A stretch of DNA of 64,000 nt from Candidatus Saccharimonadota bacterium (GTDB taxonomy: Bacteria; Patescibacteriota; Saccharimonadia; Saccharimonadales; Saccharimonadaceae): the NCBI GenBank assembly GCA_030528025.1, contig JAUMZP010000003.1:37178-101177 (forward strand). The letters run 5' to 3'. This document shows, piece after piece, positions 26,833 to 35,239 of this stretch. The notes under the pieces are model-generated. The model did no database searches. It was not told where the DNA came from and saw nothing but the letters and a program-made list of their open reading frames with translations. Made by a program: the position numbers and the translations under genes. How positions within the stretch are numbered: the stretch's first letter is position 1; the number at the start of each line of letters is the position of its first letter.

Positions 26833-27876
26833 ATGACAGACCTTGACGCTATCCAGCAAAAGCTACTCCTAGCTGTGAGCCAATCAACCACCCCGCGCGA
26901 AGTACTGCGCCACGAGGAATTGCGCACACTGTATGGACATATCACATCACTCCCCCCAGCGGAGCGTGGGCCATTTGGCAAGCGTGTTAATGAGCTCAAG
27001 CAAGCCGTGCAAACCGCCATCGAGCGCCGTCTTGAGGAACTTGAGACTGTTGAGCGCACACCGATTGACGTCACTGCACCGATGGATATCAACACTGCTA
27101 TTCCAGCATTACTGCCAACAAACCAAGGGTCAATCCACCCCCTCATGCAAGAGATCGAGCGGATTGCCGATATCTTCTACCGCATGGGGTTTGCAGTAGA
27201 AGAGTCACGTGAGATCGATGATCAGTTCCATATGTTCGAGAGCTTAAACTTTCCCAAAGGCCACCCTGCCCGCGACGATTACGACACCTTCATGACCGTC
27301 GAGACAGACGCGCAGGGCGACCGCCTGATCGCGCCAGCTCACACCAGCACCATGCAAAACCGCGTCCTGACCACCTATCGCCACAATTTGGATGCGGGCA
27401 AAGCAATCGCCGCCATCGTACCCGACCGCGTCTTCCGTAATGAAGATCTGGATGCTCGGCACGAGCACACCTTCTACCAGGTGGAGGGTGTCTATGTAGC
27501 TAAGGGGGTCAACGTTGGGAACTTGATTGCAACCTTGCAGGAATTTTTGCAAAGCTACTACGGTAAGCAGCTTGATGTGCGAGTCAATCCCTTCTACTTC
27601 CCTTTCACCGAGCCAAGCTTTGAGTTTGCCCTGAGTTGCCCCTTCTGCGAAGGCAAAGACCCCAGCTGCAAGGTATGCAGCGGTGAAGGCTGGGTTGAGC
27701 TGATTGGCTGCGGCTTGATCCACCCCAATGTACTGCGGGCAGCCAACATCGACCCCGATACCTATACTGGCTTCGCCTTTGGCTGCGGCATCGACCGCCT
27801 AGTGATGATGAAATACGGCATCGAGGACGTGCGACATTTCGAGAGCGGTAAATTAGATTTTTTGCAGCAGTTTTAG
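26833..27876 (+). CDS. pheS: Phenylalanyl-tRNA synthetase alpha subunit
   Basis: This is the catalytic subunit for tRNA-Phe charging. A helical N-terminal arm (to ~residue 90) precedes class II motifs: IERIADIFYRMGFAVEESREIDDQFHMFESLNFPKGHPARD-type motif 1 and 2 regions (with HTSTMQNRVL), and the C-terminal GCGIDRLVMMKYGI motif 3. CPFCEGKDPSCKVCSGEGW carries four cysteines in an insert and probably binds zinc. The 347 residues are normal. It lacks its usual partner next door; pheT is about 8 kb away on the opposite strand. Confidence 0.95.
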   Translation: MTDLDAIQQKLLLAVSQSTTPREVLRHEELRTLYGHITSLPPAERGPFGKRVNELKQAVQTAIERRLEELETVERTPIDVTAPMDINTAIPALLPTNQGSIHPLMQEIERIADIFYRMGFAVEESREIDDQFHMFESLNFPKGHPARDDYDTFMTVETDAQGDRLIAPAHTSTMQNRVLTTYRHNLDAGKAIAAIVPDRVFRNEDLDARHEHTFYQVEGVYVAKGVNVGNLIATLQEFLQSYYGKQLDVRVNPFYFPFTEPSFEFALSCPFCEGKDPSCKVCSGEGWVELIGCGLIHPNVLRAANIDPDTYTGFAFGCGIDRLVMMKYGIEDVRHFESGKLDFLQQF

Positions 27877-27944
27877 TAGAGAGTTAGTCATGCGCAGAAA
27901 CAAGTTGCCCCGTTTTTAATGCTGATATAAAACAAAGCATATCA

Positions 27945-29023
27945 GTGTTTCACATTCTACCTTTGTGGGCGTGGGTGCTATTTCTTGTTTTGTTTTTGGG
28001 TGGTCTTCACGAGAATGGCTCACTGCTATCCATAGGGACTATCCTCACTCTCGTTGGTATAACATCTGCCATCTCTTACATTATCAAAAAACGGCGCTAC
28101 CAACTCACAAGAACGGATAAGAGAATAGCTATACGGGTCTATGATTACGATTGTAGTGGGCCTCATTATAACTGGCATTGTAGCTCAAAAAGACCCTATA
28201 TCATCCACGCAAAGTTACCCTTCTCGATCTAGAGTAAATCAATCGGCAAAAGCAGCCCCCGAAAAAAAGATTCCAGAGCCACCAAAAGTAGATGAGACTA
28301 TGGCTCAAGACATTCACTACAGAGAAGGCATTAAAGATAAGGTCACGAAAGTCATCGACGGCGACACAATTATCACCGACAAACATAGTCGTGTTCATCT
28401 CATTGGTATCAACTGCACCAAAAAATGATCATGCTGAGAATCCTCAATGCTTTAGCACCGAAGCCGCCCAGAAGTTAGCCGAGCTTACTGCCAATAAAAC
28501 CATCTACCTCGTGAAAGACTCTGCATATACCAAGAATAACCAAGAGCTTACCTCTAACTCTTTTTATGTGTATTTGGACAATGACACAAATATCGCCTAT
28601 CAACTACTGAAAGATGGTTATGGGCGCGAAAGCTCACACAATTATCAATCATATAAGTGGCAACAAAAATTTAAAGAAGCCCAAAATGATGCTCAGAAGA
28701 ATACGAAAGGCCTCTGGAGTGAGAATACCTGTGCAGGAGATACAATATCAGTAGCCGCTAAAAGACAAAGACGAAAAGAGGCTGAAGAAAAACAGCATCA
28801 AAAAATAAAAGCAGAAGGGCAAACACAACAAAAGCTCCGCGCCGCAACAGCTACACAACAGACACAGCAACCAGCCCAGCCACCATCAAACCCAAATATC
28901 CAATTCCGTAGCTGCAAAGAGGCACGCGCCGCTGGCTATAGTCATATACATCGTGGACAGCCAGGCTATAGTCAGGCGCTAGATCGAGACAATGACGGGA
29001 TTGCCTGTGATAGTCATCGGTAG
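27945..29023 (+). pseudogene. Membrane-anchored thermonuclease with excalibur domain, two frameshifts
   Basis: Three consecutive frames make one protein. From a GTG at 27945 two hydrophobic helices are read. The frame changes near 28135-28145, into a third helix (ITIVVGLIITGIVAQ) and the start of a staphylococcal-nuclease domain (VTKVIDGDTIITDKHSRVHL). It changes again at ~28411-28415, into APKNDHAENPQCFSTEAA and the rest of the domain. The last part has a Lys/Gln-rich linker and an excalibur calcium-binding motif (ALDRDNDGIACD). Removing one T restores G-I-N-A-P, as in active family members. Such proteins degrade extracellular DNA or RNA. A terminator follows. Confidence 0.8.
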
Positions 29024-29050
29024 TGAGTATAATTTCAGCAACAGTCCGAA

Positions 29051-29079
29051 AGATCACTGCCTTATACAGTGATCTTTTG
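29051..29079 (+). terminator. Terminator after the thermonuclease
   Basis: Arms AGATCACTG and CAGTGATCT around CCTTATA-like loop, then TTTTGA. Confidence 0.75.
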
Positions 29080-29099
29080 AACATCTGCTATATAGCTGT

Positions 29100-30363
29100 C
29101 TACCGATTAATCATCAACGGCCAACTCAGCTCGACACTCTTCAGCTTCTTCAGGCTGTTGAGCGGTGTAAGATCCTTCACCTCGGTGTTCTTGAGAGAAA
29201 TAAAAGTGAGATTCTTTGCATCTTGAATGCCTTCGAGGTTCTTTATTTTCTCCCACGACTCTGCGCCATCACGCGCGCTGAGGTCGAGCGTGGTTAGCTT
29301 TTCCAGATCTGAGGCAAGCATGGGCTGTGCATCGCCGCGCTTTGTATGGGTCGCTTGGGCGATGGCTTGGTTGAGCTTGTTGCGGAGACGCCAATCGGGC
29401 ACACTCACCACCGCGTCCTGTGGCTTATCAGCAGCAGTCTTTTCTTGGTAGACCCGCACATAGTCGACCTGCATATCTTTCGCGACTTCATAATCCTTAG
29501 GGCTAGCCTTCTTGTATGGCTCATTGAGGCCACCAACCTGGTGATTCAAGCGAATAAAGAGTTTATTAGCTGCCTTGGCAAAGGGACAGTTTGCATCATC
29601 TGGTATCACGTGGTGTACCATGCGCCCATCATAGTAGAATTCGATCGTTCAATCCTTCTTATTCAAGACGCCATAGGTATGGAAGGCAGTTTGTGTATTG
29701 CCGACAATATTCCGATCGAGAACGTGCTGGTGCTGGTGTGAACGCTCTTTATTCCCCTGGCATGGCTGCGTATGAACATTGGCCTGCAGCCAGCTTGGGT
29801 CGTAGCTACGCGACTCGAATACGTCGAGCTCACCACTGGTTGACCAATTGAATGTTGTGCTTGTGAGCCAAAATGATGCCCAGCTTGCTCGAGCACCACT
29901 GTTCTTGTTACCCTCTGGCAGCTTAATAGACGCCTCATAATAGGTACCTGGACCCTAGGCATGGGCGACACTTTTGTCTTTCCAATCGCTGAGGTAGTGC
30001 GAGTTGACCGTCCCTGTCGAAAAGGCGGCATGACCGGCCTGGCATGATCTGCCATTTTTATCATGCTACGTTAGAAGATGGAGTTTGCCGCCATACTGAC
30101 GCACCATGTCTGTCCGAAAGCGCCCTTCCATACCCGATGCAAGGTCAAAACAGCCTGTCGGTACAGCCCATTTGGTTGTGTCGAGTTTATTACCGTCAAA
30201 TTCATCACCCCACACTTTTTATAATGCGCCTGTACATCACGCGGCAGATGATCTACTGCCGATGCTGACTGCGCTATGGCACAGTTTGTACCCATTATAG
30301 CGCACGCCATGGTTAGCCCAAGCGTCAAGCCAGCTTTGCTTGTTTTGTTGCTCGTGTTGCCAA
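29100..30363 (-). pseudogene. Secreted GH16 glucanase with leucine-rich repeats, heavily disrupted
   Basis: The main frame reads WGDEFDGNKLDTTKWAVP, then EGRFRTDMVRQYGGKL, and the catalytic G-E-L-D-V-F-E-S (E-x-D-x-x-E nucleophile and acid/base). It continues through IEFYYDGRMVHHV and MQVDYVRVYQ, ending in one or two internalin-like leucine-rich repeats (LTFISLKNTEVKDLTPLNSL). In-frame stops lie at 30066-30068 (TAG), 29955-29957 (TAG) and 29649-29651 (TGA). The signal peptide (GLTMACAIMGTNCAIAQSAS) is in another frame, split off at an A5 run near 30225, and the probable TTG start with AAGGAGGGG in yet another. It would have hydrolysed beta-glucans such as laminarin outside the cell. It is almost certainly non-functional as written. 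Confidence 0.85.
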
Positions 30364-30688
30364 CGTATCCCCTCCTTATGTTCGTTAGCTGTTCTTATTT
30401 AATCACAGCTACTCTGCTTTGCCAAACACAAGACAATAACTTTATCCATATTTTTTGCAAGCGAGATAGTCTATTTTGATCATACACATCGATCTGCCAG
30501 AGGTCATTTTTTGCACGAAGAAGCAATATATGGCGTATGTATTATACTCCGAAATACGTTGTGGTTTTTGCTACGATTATTGCTACCTCTGTTTGACAAA
30601 TCTCACACGAGGTATCTTCGTAGGGCTCTATTTTATCACCCTGTGGCATGCTTGTATTGGGCCAAGGCCCGTCAGATTGATCCAGCAG
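30364..30688 (-). promoter_or_regulatory. Intergenic region with promoter elements for the GH16 remnant
   Basis: No gene seen. On the minus strand there is a TATAAT box (30540-30545) about 180 bases upstream of the GH16 start. Nearer, TTGGCA and TTAAAT are spaced by 17 bases, about 30 bases before the AAGGAGGGG ribosome site. Confidence 0.35.
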
Positions 30689-31768
30689 CTATTCATCCCC
30701 ACGCTGAGGTCGTTCGAGCAACTGTGGCTCGCTCTGGCGTTCACCGCCAGCAATGCGCACGACATCTTTGTCCATCTTACCTAGTTCGCGATAGGTTGTG
30801 TTGTAGTGTCCAACCGTTACAGCGAGGCTCTTGCCCATTTTGCCCAGCAATTCATCAAACTTCTTGATATGCGTCGCAAGCTGGCTAACCCGTAGCTGAA
30901 TATCCTTGGCTTGCTCTTCGATCTGGAGGCTACGCAGCCCCTGCAGCACTGTCTGCAAATATGCCAAGAAACTGGTTGGGCTAACGATAATCACCCGTCG
31001 ATCGCGAAAAGCATACTCAATAAGATCGCGGCTTGAGCCACCTTGCCCTACGTTGTTGATAAGCAGATCGTAATACAGTGACTCACTGGGGATAAACATA
31101 AAGGCAAAGTCCATTGTGTCTTCATTTGGGCGAATATATTTGCTCGTTTCATCGATGCGCTGCTTAAGGTCAAGCTTAACGCGGCCAAGTAGCTGCTGGC
31201 GCTCGTCTTTACTTGTGGCATTGATCATCCGGTTGTAGTTCTCGAGGCTGAATTTACTATCGATCGGCAACACGCGCCCCTTGTCAAGAAAGATCACCGC
31301 ATCGACCGCCTCACCATCAGCAAAGCGATATTGCATCTGATACTGAGCCGGTGGCAACACATTCTCAAGCACACTCTGCAGATAATATTCACCAAAGACA
31401 CCGCGCTGCTTGGGGTTTTGCAGAACGTTTTGCAGTGTCTTAAGCTCATCTGCTACATCGACGACGCGTCGATTAGTCTCATCCAGCTTCGTGAGGCGCT
31501 GCGTCACATCAGCCACCAGCTTAGCACTCTCGGAGAGCTGCTTCTGGACTGACGTTTGCATAGCAGTGCCTGACCGCTCGAGCTTATCTCCAACCGACTG
31601 CTGCATAGCGGCTATCGTGCGCGACAACTCCGTCACGTCGCTCTTGAGAAGCGCCACCGACTGCTGATCTTTGAGCTCATTAAGCTTCGCCAGCAGCAGA
31701 CTCAGCACTGCACCGCAGCCAACGAGGACAACGATAAGAATAATTCCAAGCACAAGAGAGAGTTCCAT
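30689..31768 (-). CDS. rmuC: RmuC-family DNA recombination protein
   Basis: RmuC proteins limit recombination at inverted repeats and are predicted nucleases. The protein has an N-terminal membrane helix (residues 3-25), a coiled coil (residues ~28-125), and then the RmuC core: GEYYLQSVLENVLPPAQY, AVIFLDKGRVLPIDSKF with the conserved P-I-D-S-K, and FMFIPSESLYYDLL and IIVSPTSFLAYLQTV. It has 359 residues and is intact, although genes on both sides are broken. TATACT lies six bases before the ATG. Confidence 0.92.
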   Translation of the reverse strand: MELSLVLGIILIVVLVGCGAVLSLLLAKLNELKDQQSVALLKSDVTELSRTIAAMQQSVGDKLERSGTAMQTSVQKQLSESAKLVADVTQRLTKLDETNRRVVDVADELKTLQNVLQNPKQRGVFGEYYLQSVLENVLPPAQYQMQYRFADGEAVDAVIFLDKGRVLPIDSKFSLENYNRMINATSKDERQQLLGRVKLDLKQRIDETSKYIRPNEDTMDFAFMFIPSESLYYDLLINNVGQGGSSRDLIEYAFRDRRVIIVSPTSFLAYLQTVLQGLRSLQIEEQAKDIQLRVSQLATHIKKFDELLGKMGKSLAVTVGHYNTTYRELGKMDKDVVRIAGGERQSEPQLLERPQRGDE

Positions 31769-31774
31769 ATCTCT

Positions 31775-31780
31775 AGTATA
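31775..31780 (-). promoter_or_regulatory. -10 box for rmuC
   Basis: TGC-TATACT on the minus strand, six bases before the ATG; the rest of 31769-32088 shows no gene or obvious structure. Confidence 0.55.
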
Positions 31781-32088
31781 GCATTTCCCTAGAAATAGCC
31801 ACTCATGTTGTTTTTATTAAGCGGGGCGTGTCAGCTTCTTATGAGTGTGTCTTTCTCATTTAACACAAGAAGTAGAGTGTCGTAATGAGTTTTTCAGCAC
31901 TAGCGCGAGAAGTCTGATATTCTCAGGGAATTACCTTTTTATTATGTATTCGCTAAAGGGAGTGACGTAAGAGTTTGCTAGAACTTGAAATTCAGACAAG
32001 GGAGCTGCGCAAAAGAGGGAGAATGGAAATCGCTTCATTTGAGCATGGCAAACGACCACCAAGCACCTATTGCGGAGTTTGGAGATAT

Positions 32089-32739
32089 CTACAGTGTCGC
32101 AAAATATATCAATACAATGATCGCTACCATTACACCAAGTGTGACTGCTAGGTTGCGCAGGCGCGAGATCCACGAAAACATGCCAATGCTCAGTGCCATC
32201 AAAATCGTAATGGCTGGCACCACGACATACCATGACGATGCTGCCAGCCACGTAAGCACTGGCCAGAGACCGACTGCTGTTGCAAGCATAACAAGAGCGG
32301 GACGATACACCCGGCGCTGCACCAAAAATATAAGCCCGACGATCACTGCCACAACCATTGCGCTCAAGACTGTATAGAATGTGGATGTGCCACAGCTTAC
32401 TGGATTGGCACTACCAAGGCCACAAACCGCACCAAACACCCCGAGGTTAGCAACGAGCAGCAGCACTGCACTCGTCACCACGCCAGTAATGGCCGCGCCT
32501 ATCATAATCTGCCCCATATCTGGCCACGATAAATTCACAAAATGCTCGGTGTCTTCGGATGTATCGAGCACACCGCCCTGAGCAAAGGGGTTATCAATTG
32601 CTCGGCTGTGGTTGAGCCCATCATCAAGCACTGTCTTGGTGATGGTTGCCGTTTTGGCAGTTTTTGCTTTTTTAGCTTGGCGCGCTGCTTCCGCAACCTC
32701 ATCTGGGTCGGCGGTGCGTGCGTATATCTGTTCGTCCAT
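32089..32739 (-). CDS. Integral membrane protein with a charged N-terminal tail
   Basis: From MDEQIYART the protein has 216 residues. The first ~75 are hydrophilic (Lys/Ala-rich AARQAKKAKTAKTATITKT, then acidic), and the rest carries four or five transmembrane segments. Two cysteines lie in the first external loop (VCGLGSANPVSCGT) and may be disulphide-bonded. No family recognised. GGAG lies about ten bases before this ATG. A TTG 15 bases further upstream would place the ribosome site inside the gene, so it was rejected. Confidence 0.65.
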   Translation of the reverse strand: MDEQIYARTADPDEVAEAARQAKKAKTAKTATITKTVLDDGLNHSRAIDNPFAQGGVLDTSEDTEHFVNLSWPDMGQIMIGAAITGVVTSAVLLLVANLGVFGAVCGLGSANPVSCGTSTFYTVLSAMVVAVIVGLIFLVQRRVYRPALVMLATAVGLWPVLTWLAASSWYVVVPAITILMALSIGMFSWISRLRNLAVTLGVMVAIIVLIYFATL

Positions 32740-32776
32740 ATTATCTAGCTCCAATTCCTTACTGGGAGCTATTATA

Positions 32777-33271
32777 TTATGTTTTTGCCGATTTTGCTAG
32801 TCTGCGCCAGAATTTTTTGTGATGTGGCACGTACCACACAGCGCCCAGCAGCGCAACGGCCACCCCACCAGCGACATCGAGCGGTGTATGCACTAGTGCC
32901 GCCACGCGGCCAAGACACACCAACACCGTCATAACAAATAGCGCTACGGTGAGTAGCCGTCGGCGAGTCACATACCATACCGCTAGGGTAAGAAACATCG
33001 CAAAGAGTGCGTGATCGGATGGAAAGCCGGGATTATTGAGATAGAGCGCACCCGGGTCAGTGCCGAGCTTTTCAAATGGCCGGAGCGTCTCGGGTTGCCA
33101 GAGCGCACCAATAACCTTCGCACACCAATAGGACGTCAGGCCTGCCATGAATACGCGTATGTAACGTTGGTAGCGTTGGGCTTGAGGTGCACGAAAAAAC
33201 AGTGCAAAAAGAGCTACAGCGACAATCGGGATCATAAGCCCATCAGCAACCAAGCGAACAATGGCATTCAT
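32777..33271 (-). CDS. PAP2-superfamily phosphatase
   Basis: This 164-residue membrane protein is of the phosphatidic acid phosphatase type 2 family. The three motifs are present: K-x6-R-P-like KVIGALWQPETLRP, P-S-D-H (GFPSDHALF, in place of PSGH) and G-R-x5-H-x3-D (LGRVAALVHTPLDVAGG). Members dephosphorylate undecaprenyl pyrophosphate or lipid phosphates at the membrane. The start MNAIVRL, with TATAAT six bases upstream, was chosen over a frame that begins 300 bases earlier with low-complexity shadow sequence. Confidence 0.85.
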   Translation of the reverse strand: MNAIVRLVADGLMIPIVAVALFALFFRAPQAQRYQRYIRVFMAGLTSYWCAKVIGALWQPETLRPFEKLGTDPGALYLNNPGFPSDHALFAMFLTLAVWYVTRRRLLTVALFVMTVLVCLGRVAALVHTPLDVAGGVAVALLGAVWYVPHHKKFWRRLAKSAKT

Positions 33272-33277
33272 ACCCCT

Positions 33278-33283
33278 ATTATA
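33278..33283 (-). promoter_or_regulatory. Extended -10 box for the PAP2 gene
   Basis: TG-G-TATAAT on the minus strand, six bases before the ATG at 33271. Confidence 0.6.
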
Positions 33284-33329
33284 CCACTGCTCGGGGGTTT
33301 TGTGTGATGGATTTAATCCACATCTAAGA

Positions 33330-33839
33330 TTACTTTTGTATCTGTCGAGCAGGCTGCTGATTTGCCTTCGGGACATCGAGCAGCTTCCCAACCGCATTGA
33401 TGATCTGTTGGATGACTGTTGGCTTGGTCGATTGTTCCATCTTCGGACGTGCTGGTGGAGCTTTGATAACGTTAGTTGGCGGCATGTTGATCGTATGAGC
33501 TGGGGGTCTTTGTACTTCAGGAAGTCGCTGTGGTTTTGGCTTGGTTTGCTCCTTCTTCTTGACATTGGCAATCACAACATTGATACGGTCATCGTCAAGG
33601 ACTTTTTTGTATGACACTTCTGCGCTGTTGCCACCAGTGTATTCTCCACCAGCTTGCTGAGCAATTTGGTTAGGATTGCAGGCTTCGGGATTCTTAACAC
33701 TGCAGATGCGGGCAAGTGGGCATGCATTACAGACCGCTTGGCCAATCCGCTCCTGCGCAATCCGCCGCACATTTTCTTGCCAGGCTGCAATTTCCTCCGG
33801 CAAGCGCTTGGTTGGTGTTTTAGCAAGCTGCTCACTCAT
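33330..33839 (-). CDS. Cys-motif protein at the end of the nrd operon
   Basis: This 169-residue protein has a helical N-terminus and a compact cysteine cluster, C-N-A-C-P-L-A-R-I-C-S then C at residue ~54 (spacing C-x2-C-x5-C-x7-C), which could hold an iron-sulphur cluster or zinc. The remaining two thirds are Pro/Lys/Gln-rich and probably disordered. Its ATG overlaps the stop of the oxidoreductase gene (ATGA), so it belongs to the nrdD-nrdG-oxidoreductase operon. Unlike those, it is undamaged. A role in electron transfer to NrdG is a guess from position. Confidence 0.6.
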   Translation of the reverse strand: MSEQLAKTPTKRLPEEIAAWQENVRRIAQERIGQAVCNACPLARICSVKNPEACNPNQIAQQAGGEYTGGNSAEVSYKKVLDDDRINVVIANVKKKEQTKPKPQRLPEVQRPPAHTINMPPTNVIKAPPARPKMEQSTKPTVIQQIINAVGKLLDVPKANQQPARQIQK

Positions 33840-34521
33840 TCGAAAAATACCTCTGTTGCAATACATTTACTCGCAATACCGCGCGCAGTGAGCCCCTGCC
33901 GCATCGCTCGCGTAAATGAAACTGAACCACACATCAGGTAGTGTGCTGCTGGGTTGATACACATATGGAGGTCAATTCGCCCCTGGTATATCTTAGGCGA
34001 GACTGTTGCTTGGCGTGTTACGAAGTGGTGAAGCGACAGTTGTGGGTAGCGCGCCTCATATGCAGCAAGGTCGGCCGCAAAGACAATATCGTCGACGGTC
34101 CGATTGCTATACATGAGCTGAATATTCCGATGTGGATCACGCGCGCATTCGCTCTTGATAATACTCCACACCGGACTAATACCGACTCCAGCGGCAATCC
34201 CCACGAGTGGGCGATCTGTCAGTGGATTAAAGTACCCATACACCGCCGAAAAAGTTAGCTGGTCGCCCACCTACCGACTACATAGGTAGTGGGAATACTC
34301 ACCGCCAATATCTTTCACGGTAATGCTCAGATGTGTTTCGCCAGGCCAACTCGATAGGCTATATGCCTTACCCTCGGGAGTGTGCGACTTTGGCTTGATA
34401 ACGGTAATGTATTGTCCGGCGGTATAGCAAAATGGTGCGTCACCTTGGCATCAAACACCAGCGTTGCTACATCGTGTGTGTACTGAATCACTTGCTGGAT
34501 TATCCCTGTATAGTACTGCAT
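33836..34521 (-). pseudogene. Ferredoxin/flavodoxin-NAD(P) reductase-like gene, frameshift and stop
   Basis: The reading begins MQYYTGIIQQVIQYTHDVAT at 34521 and shifts frame near 34421-34432. It continues TAGQYITVIKPKSHTPEGKA, then YSLSSWPGETHLSITVKD, reaches TAG at 34271-34273, and goes on through the NAD(P)-binding half (PLVGIAAGVGISPVWSII; HYLMCGS) to 33836. The FAD signature R/K-x-Y-S-L-S-S and G-x-G-x-x-P are typical of FNR-like oxidoreductases. Its ATG overlaps the restored nrdG stop (TAATG). By position it may have supplied electrons for NrdG radical formation. Confidence 0.8.
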
Positions 34522-35214
34522 TAGTGCACCACGCATTCTGTTACATAGCGTTGCATAATGTGCTGAGCCTGGGCCATTTCCTCATCAGTAAGGCTCGTTT
34601 CATCGCAAAAGCGGCTGCTCACCAGAGTATCGCTTGCAATAAAATGCTGCAGGGCAAAGCGCTGTGCGCCTTACACCATCTGCCCGACCGCATCGAAGTC
34701 TGCTGGCTCAAGCTACCCCCCGCACAATCGTCGTGCGAAACTCGTGATCGACCCGGCTTCGGATGAGGTCGATGCTTTCCATAATCGCATCGGTGTCAAT
34801 TGGCCGCGCAGCAATTTCTACGTATTTCTCCAGTGGCCCCTTAATATCCATTGCTACAAAGTCGAGCAGTTGTTCATCCAGCATTTGGCGTAGCATCGCC
34901 GGGTGGGCCCCATTGGTATCGAGCTTGACGAGGAAACTGAGCTGCTTGATAGCCCGAATGAAGTCAGGCAAATCCTCACTCATCGTCGGTTCGCCACCAC
35001 TGATCGCGACACCATCAAGCAAGCCAACCCGCCGCGCAAGAAAATCAAGAATCTCCGCCTCAGGGATACAGTCAATATACTGCTCAGGTAAGACGAGTTC
35101 TGGATTATGGCAGTAACCGCAGCGCATATTGCAACCAATCAAGAAGACTGCCGCACAGGTGTGACCTGGGTAGTCGACTGTACTGAACTTTTGGATACCA
35201 CCGATCTGAACCAT
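34521..35214 (-). pseudogene. nrdG: Anaerobic RNR-activating radical SAM protein, damaged C-terminus
   Basis: NrdG makes the glycyl radical on NrdD using S-adenosylmethionine and a 4Fe-4S cluster. The core is intact: FLIGCNMRCGYCHNPEL, with the C-x3-C-x2-C cluster motif, and AISGGEPTM. After FRTTIVRG the frame breaks in a run of six G (34716-34721). The correct frame then continues as EPADFDAVGQMV and GAQRFALQHFIASDTL, but has TAG at 34713-34715 and TAA at 34671-34673. The original stop at 34521-34523 overlaps the next ATG. The second in-frame ATG (35214) is favoured because GGGAGG directly abuts the first. The last third is lost from the product as written. Confidence 0.85.
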
Positions 35215-35239
35215 CACCATCCTCCCTTCTTTCTATTAT

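Noticed and set aside
30511..30867. 118-codon plus-strand frame
   Set aside because: Its second half is the reverse strand of rmuC; composition is not protein-like.
32777..33571. Longer 264-residue form of the PAP2 protein
   Set aside because: The extra 100 residues lie antisense-like in the Cys-motif gene region, lack a family match, and a TATAAT box sits directly before the internal ATG.
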